The translations under genes and the position numbers were made by a program. A DNA stretch of 35,579 nucleotides from an uncultured Campylobacter sp. (lineage in GTDB: Bacteria > Campylobacterota > Campylobacteria > Campylobacterales > Campylobacteraceae): contig NZ_CALKTC010000029.1 of NCBI RefSeq assembly GCF_937996225.1, forward strand, positions 1 through 35,579, written 5' to 3'. Under the pieces are notes generated by a model that saw nothing but the letters and a program-made list of their open reading frames with translations, had not been told where the DNA came from and did not search any database. The first letter of the stretch is position 1. The number at the start of each line of letters is the position of its first letter. Positions 33,465 to 35,579 of this stretch are shown here, piece after piece.

Positions 33465-35295
33465 AATACTTTTTATCACTTAATATTCGCTCGGTTAGAG
33501 TTTGGATATCTAAGCCCAAGCTACACTCCACGTCGGCGGTCTTGCCGTGCGGTAAAAAGATATCAGCAAATTCGAAGCTCACGATCTTTACGTCCGAAAT
33601 TTCATTTTCTTGCAAAAATGCGCTTAAAATTTCACCGACGCCGCCCTTTTTAGCATTGTCGCTAAAGACGTACCAAATTTTATCCTTGCGAGCTAAGCTT
33701 CGCAAAAACTCGTCGTCCAAAGGCTTTGCAAAGACTAGATCCACGACGTCCGCCTCGATCTGCCCCTTCAGCGCCGCAGCCGTTTTATACGCCCTGCCTG
33801 CGCCGTTTCCGTAGCCGATGAGAGCTACGCGCGCGCTATCGCTGCGCTTTAAAAACACCGATTTGGCAAGCTCTACCGCAGATGCGCCGGTCTCGTCGCA
33901 GCCCAAGATAAAGCTTCCGCGCGGATAGCGGATCGCCAAAACCCCCTCGTGCGCGTAGGAGTACTCGATGATCCGTTTAAAGCTCGCCTCGTCCCGCGGC
34001 GCGCACATGCTAACGTTCGGGATCGCGTTTAAGAAGCTCACGTCAAAGACCCCCTCATGCGTCTCGCCGTCCTCGCCCACGATGCCCGCGCGGTCCATCG
34101 CAAGGACTAAGCTTAAGTTCATAATCGCCGCGTCATGGATGATCTGATCAAACGCGCGCTGCATGAAGGTTGAATATATCGTAACGTACGGCTTAAAACC
34201 CTCGCGCGCCATCGCAGCCATCGAGCTTAGCGCGTGAGGCTCCGCGATCGCGACGTCCCAGAAGCGGTGGGGAAATTTCTCGATCAGCTTATCCATGCCG
34301 GTGCCGCTTGGCATCGCGGCGGTCACACCCACGACGTTTTCATGCTTGGCGGCTAAATTTAAAAGCGCCTCGGCGTAAATTTGCGTGGCACTTTTGGCGG
34401 CGGATTTTTTCTTAAATTCTCCGCTTTGAATATCGAAAGGTCCTACGCCGTGCCAGCTCTCCAAATAGCCCTCGGCCTTGTCGTAACCCTTGCCTTTGAT
34501 CGTTTGAGCATGTACGACGACGGGCTTACGCGCGCTTTTTGCCGTCTTTAGCGCCGATATTAGATCCTCTAGATTATGCCCGTCCACGGGACCGATGTAA
34601 TCAAGCCCAAGCTCCTCAAAATACATCCCAGGGATAATGAGCTTTAAGGAATTTTCAAAGCGCTTTGCCATGTATGTCGCGCTTTGCGGGGCGTGCGAGA
34701 GCAGCTCTCTTACGTGGGATTTAAATTTTTGATAGGTCTCGCCCGCCATCGCTTGGCTTAGGTATTTGCTAAAGGCGCCGATGGGCTTGCTGATACTCAT
34801 TTTGTTGTCGTTTAGGATGATGATGCAGGGCAAGCGCAGATCTCCTAGCTCGTTCATCGCCTCATAGGTCATGCCGCCGCTCATAGATCCGTCGCCGATG
34901 AGTACGACCGGCACGCGATCTTCGTGCTTTAGACTGATCGCTTTTGCCGCGCCCACGGCCAAAGAGATCGACGTCGAGGCGTGTCCTGCGACGAAGTAGT
35001 CAAATTTACTCTCGCTAGGCTTCGTGTAGCCGCTGATACCGCCGAACTGCCTAAGCGAGCCGAACTCCTCCCAGCGATCCGTTAGGAGCTTGTGCGCGTA
35101 GCTTTGGTGGCTTACGTCGAAGATAAACGGATCGCTCGCGGCGTCAAATACGTAGTGCATCGCCACGATGAGCTCAACCGCGCCCATATTTGAGCTTAGA
35201 TGGCCGCCGTTTTTGCTCACGACTTCGATTATGCGCGCTCTGATCTGCGTGCAAAGCTCCCGTAGCTCCTCTAGGCTTTTATTTTTAATATCCAC
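33463..35295 (-). CDS. dxs: 1-deoxy-D-xylulose-5-phosphate synthase
   Basis: A thiamine-diphosphate enzyme that joins pyruvate and glyceraldehyde-3-phosphate in the first step of the MEP isoprenoid pathway. The 610-residue length is normal. The start is GTG at 35295, directly after the hisC stop, with GGGAG 8 nt upstream. Motifs are DVSHQSYAHKLLTDR (His63), GHASTSIS, the cofactor/Mg site GDGSMSGG through NDN (134-164), and the pyrimidine domain with DRAGIVGEDGETHEGVFD. Odd: the catalytic Glu352 is followed by Pro and His (AEPHAL), where the family almost always has AEQHAV. Everything else looks intact. Confidence 0.97.
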   Translation of the reverse strand: MDIKNKSLEELRELCTQIRARIIEVVSKNGGHLSSNMGAVELIVAMHYVFDAASDPFIFDVSHQSYAHKLLTDRWEEFGSLRQFGGISGYTKPSESKFDYFVAGHASTSISLAVGAAKAISLKHEDRVPVVLIGDGSMSGGMTYEAMNELGDLRLPCIIILNDNKMSISKPIGAFSKYLSQAMAGETYQKFKSHVRELLSHAPQSATYMAKRFENSLKLIIPGMYFEELGLDYIGPVDGHNLEDLISALKTAKSARKPVVVHAQTIKGKGYDKAEGYLESWHGVGPFDIQSGEFKKKSAAKSATQIYAEALLNLAAKHENVVGVTAAMPSGTGMDKLIEKFPHRFWDVAIAEPHALSSMAAMAREGFKPYVTIYSTFMQRAFDQIIHDAAIMNLSLVLAMDRAGIVGEDGETHEGVFDVSFLNAIPNVSMCAPRDEASFKRIIEYSYAHEGVLAIRYPRGSFILGCDETGASAVELAKSVFLKRSDSARVALIGYGNGAGRAYKTAAALKGQIEADVVDLVFAKPLDDEFLRSLARKDKIWYVFSDNAKKGGVGEILSAFLQENEISDVKIVSFEFADIFLPHGKTADVECSLGLDIQTLTERILSDKKY

Positions 35296-35579
35296 TTAAA
35301 ATTTCTCCCAGAGCGCCCAAGACGCGATCGTTTGCTCAGGCGTGCCGATGGTGATGCGCACGGCGTTTAGCCCGTAGCTTTTTAAATTTCTAATGATGAT
35401 GCCGCGGCGCAGAAGCTGCTCGCAAAGCTCGCTGCTATCTATTGGCACTCTAAGTTTAAACGTGATGAAATTTGCATAGCTAGGGATAAATTCTAAATTT
35501 CGCTCGCGCGCAAAATCCTCGAAGCGGCTCATCTGCGCGGCGTTGTTTTTCAGGCTCTTTTGCACGAAAGCCTCATCTT
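35296..35579 (-). CDS. hisC: Histidinol-phosphate aminotransferase, C-terminal part (partial)
   Basis: Only the last 94 codons are in the window; the frame is open to the right edge. The segment EFIPSYANFITFKL, then RRGIIIRNLKSYGLNAVRIT and GTPEQ, is the C-terminal substrate/phosphate-binding part of HisC, a PLP enzyme of histidine synthesis. A GTG at 35565 is internal and not the real start. The TAA stop is followed at once by the GTG of dxs with no spacer, so the two must be co-transcribed. In C. jejuni fliF, fliG and fliH lie between these two genes. Confidence 0.9.
   Translation of the reverse strand, partial: DEAFVQKSLKNNAAQMSRFEDFARERNLEFIPSYANFITFKLRVPIDSSELCEQLLRRGIIIRNLKSYGLNAVRITIGTPEQTIASWALWEKF

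Noticed and set aside
35296..35565. Complete small aminotransferase starting at GTG 35565
   Set aside because: The frame is open to the window edge and the sequence is plainly the C-terminal part of a full HisC.

Overview
The window looks like chromosomal DNA of a Campylobacter-type epsilonproteobacterium, and I would guess a moderate-GC, non-flagellated oral species such as C. gracilis. Three things suggest this: protein sequences of Campylobacter character, blocks of conserved gene order (uvrC / small DUF721-like gene / guaA, and dxs-perR-CHAD-ubiE-xseA-serC), and codon use rich in AAATTT-type words. The species guess is inference. It rests mainly on hisC lying directly against dxs, where C. 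jejuni carries fliF-fliG-fliH between these two genes.

Layout. 1-6025 (minus): a two-partner secretion locus, tpsB then a very large tpsA-type filamentous haemagglutinin running off the left edge. 6026-6869: AT-rich spacer with dyads and a terminator. 6870-11893 (minus): tRNA-Arg(CCU), a single-domain response regulator and a 1512-residue NIT-domain hybrid histidine kinase. 12059-14309 (minus): uvrC and a small DUF721/DciA-like gene. 14280-17005 (plus): a small lipoprotein overlapping that gene head to head, guaA, a flavodoxin-fold quinone reductase and a small membrane protein. 17272-19019: a broken propeller-like gene with a 24-bp tandem repeat, then decayed sequence. 19020-21303 (minus): cstA and ybdD. 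21677-26094 (plus): a tightly overlapping operon of FecCD permease, ABC ATPase, periplasmic binding protein, a HemN-like radical SAM protein of ChuW/HutW type and a flavodoxin. 26095-28535: an accessory-looking stretch with an unrecognised 228-residue protein, a repeat-like element with a terminator, a DUF333 exported protein and fragments of small membrane ORFs. 28536-35579 (minus): the conserved block serC, xseA, ubiE, CHAD protein, perR, dxs and the 3' end of hisC.

How the genes work together. The most coherent system is the 21677-26094 operon. It reads as haem import through the inner membrane followed by oxygen-independent opening of the porphyrin and release of iron, with a flavodoxin as likely electron carrier. 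No outer-membrane receptor and no ChuZ-type haem oxygenase lies in the window. The NIT kinase and the following receiver look like a signalling pair whose RNA also runs into tRNA-Arg. The TPS pair is a surface adhesin or contact-dependent toxin system. PerR, UbiE (menaquinone methylation), Dxs (isoprenoids), SerC, XseA, UvrC and GuaA are housekeeping functions.

I see no insertion sequence, CRISPR array, rRNA or prophage structure.
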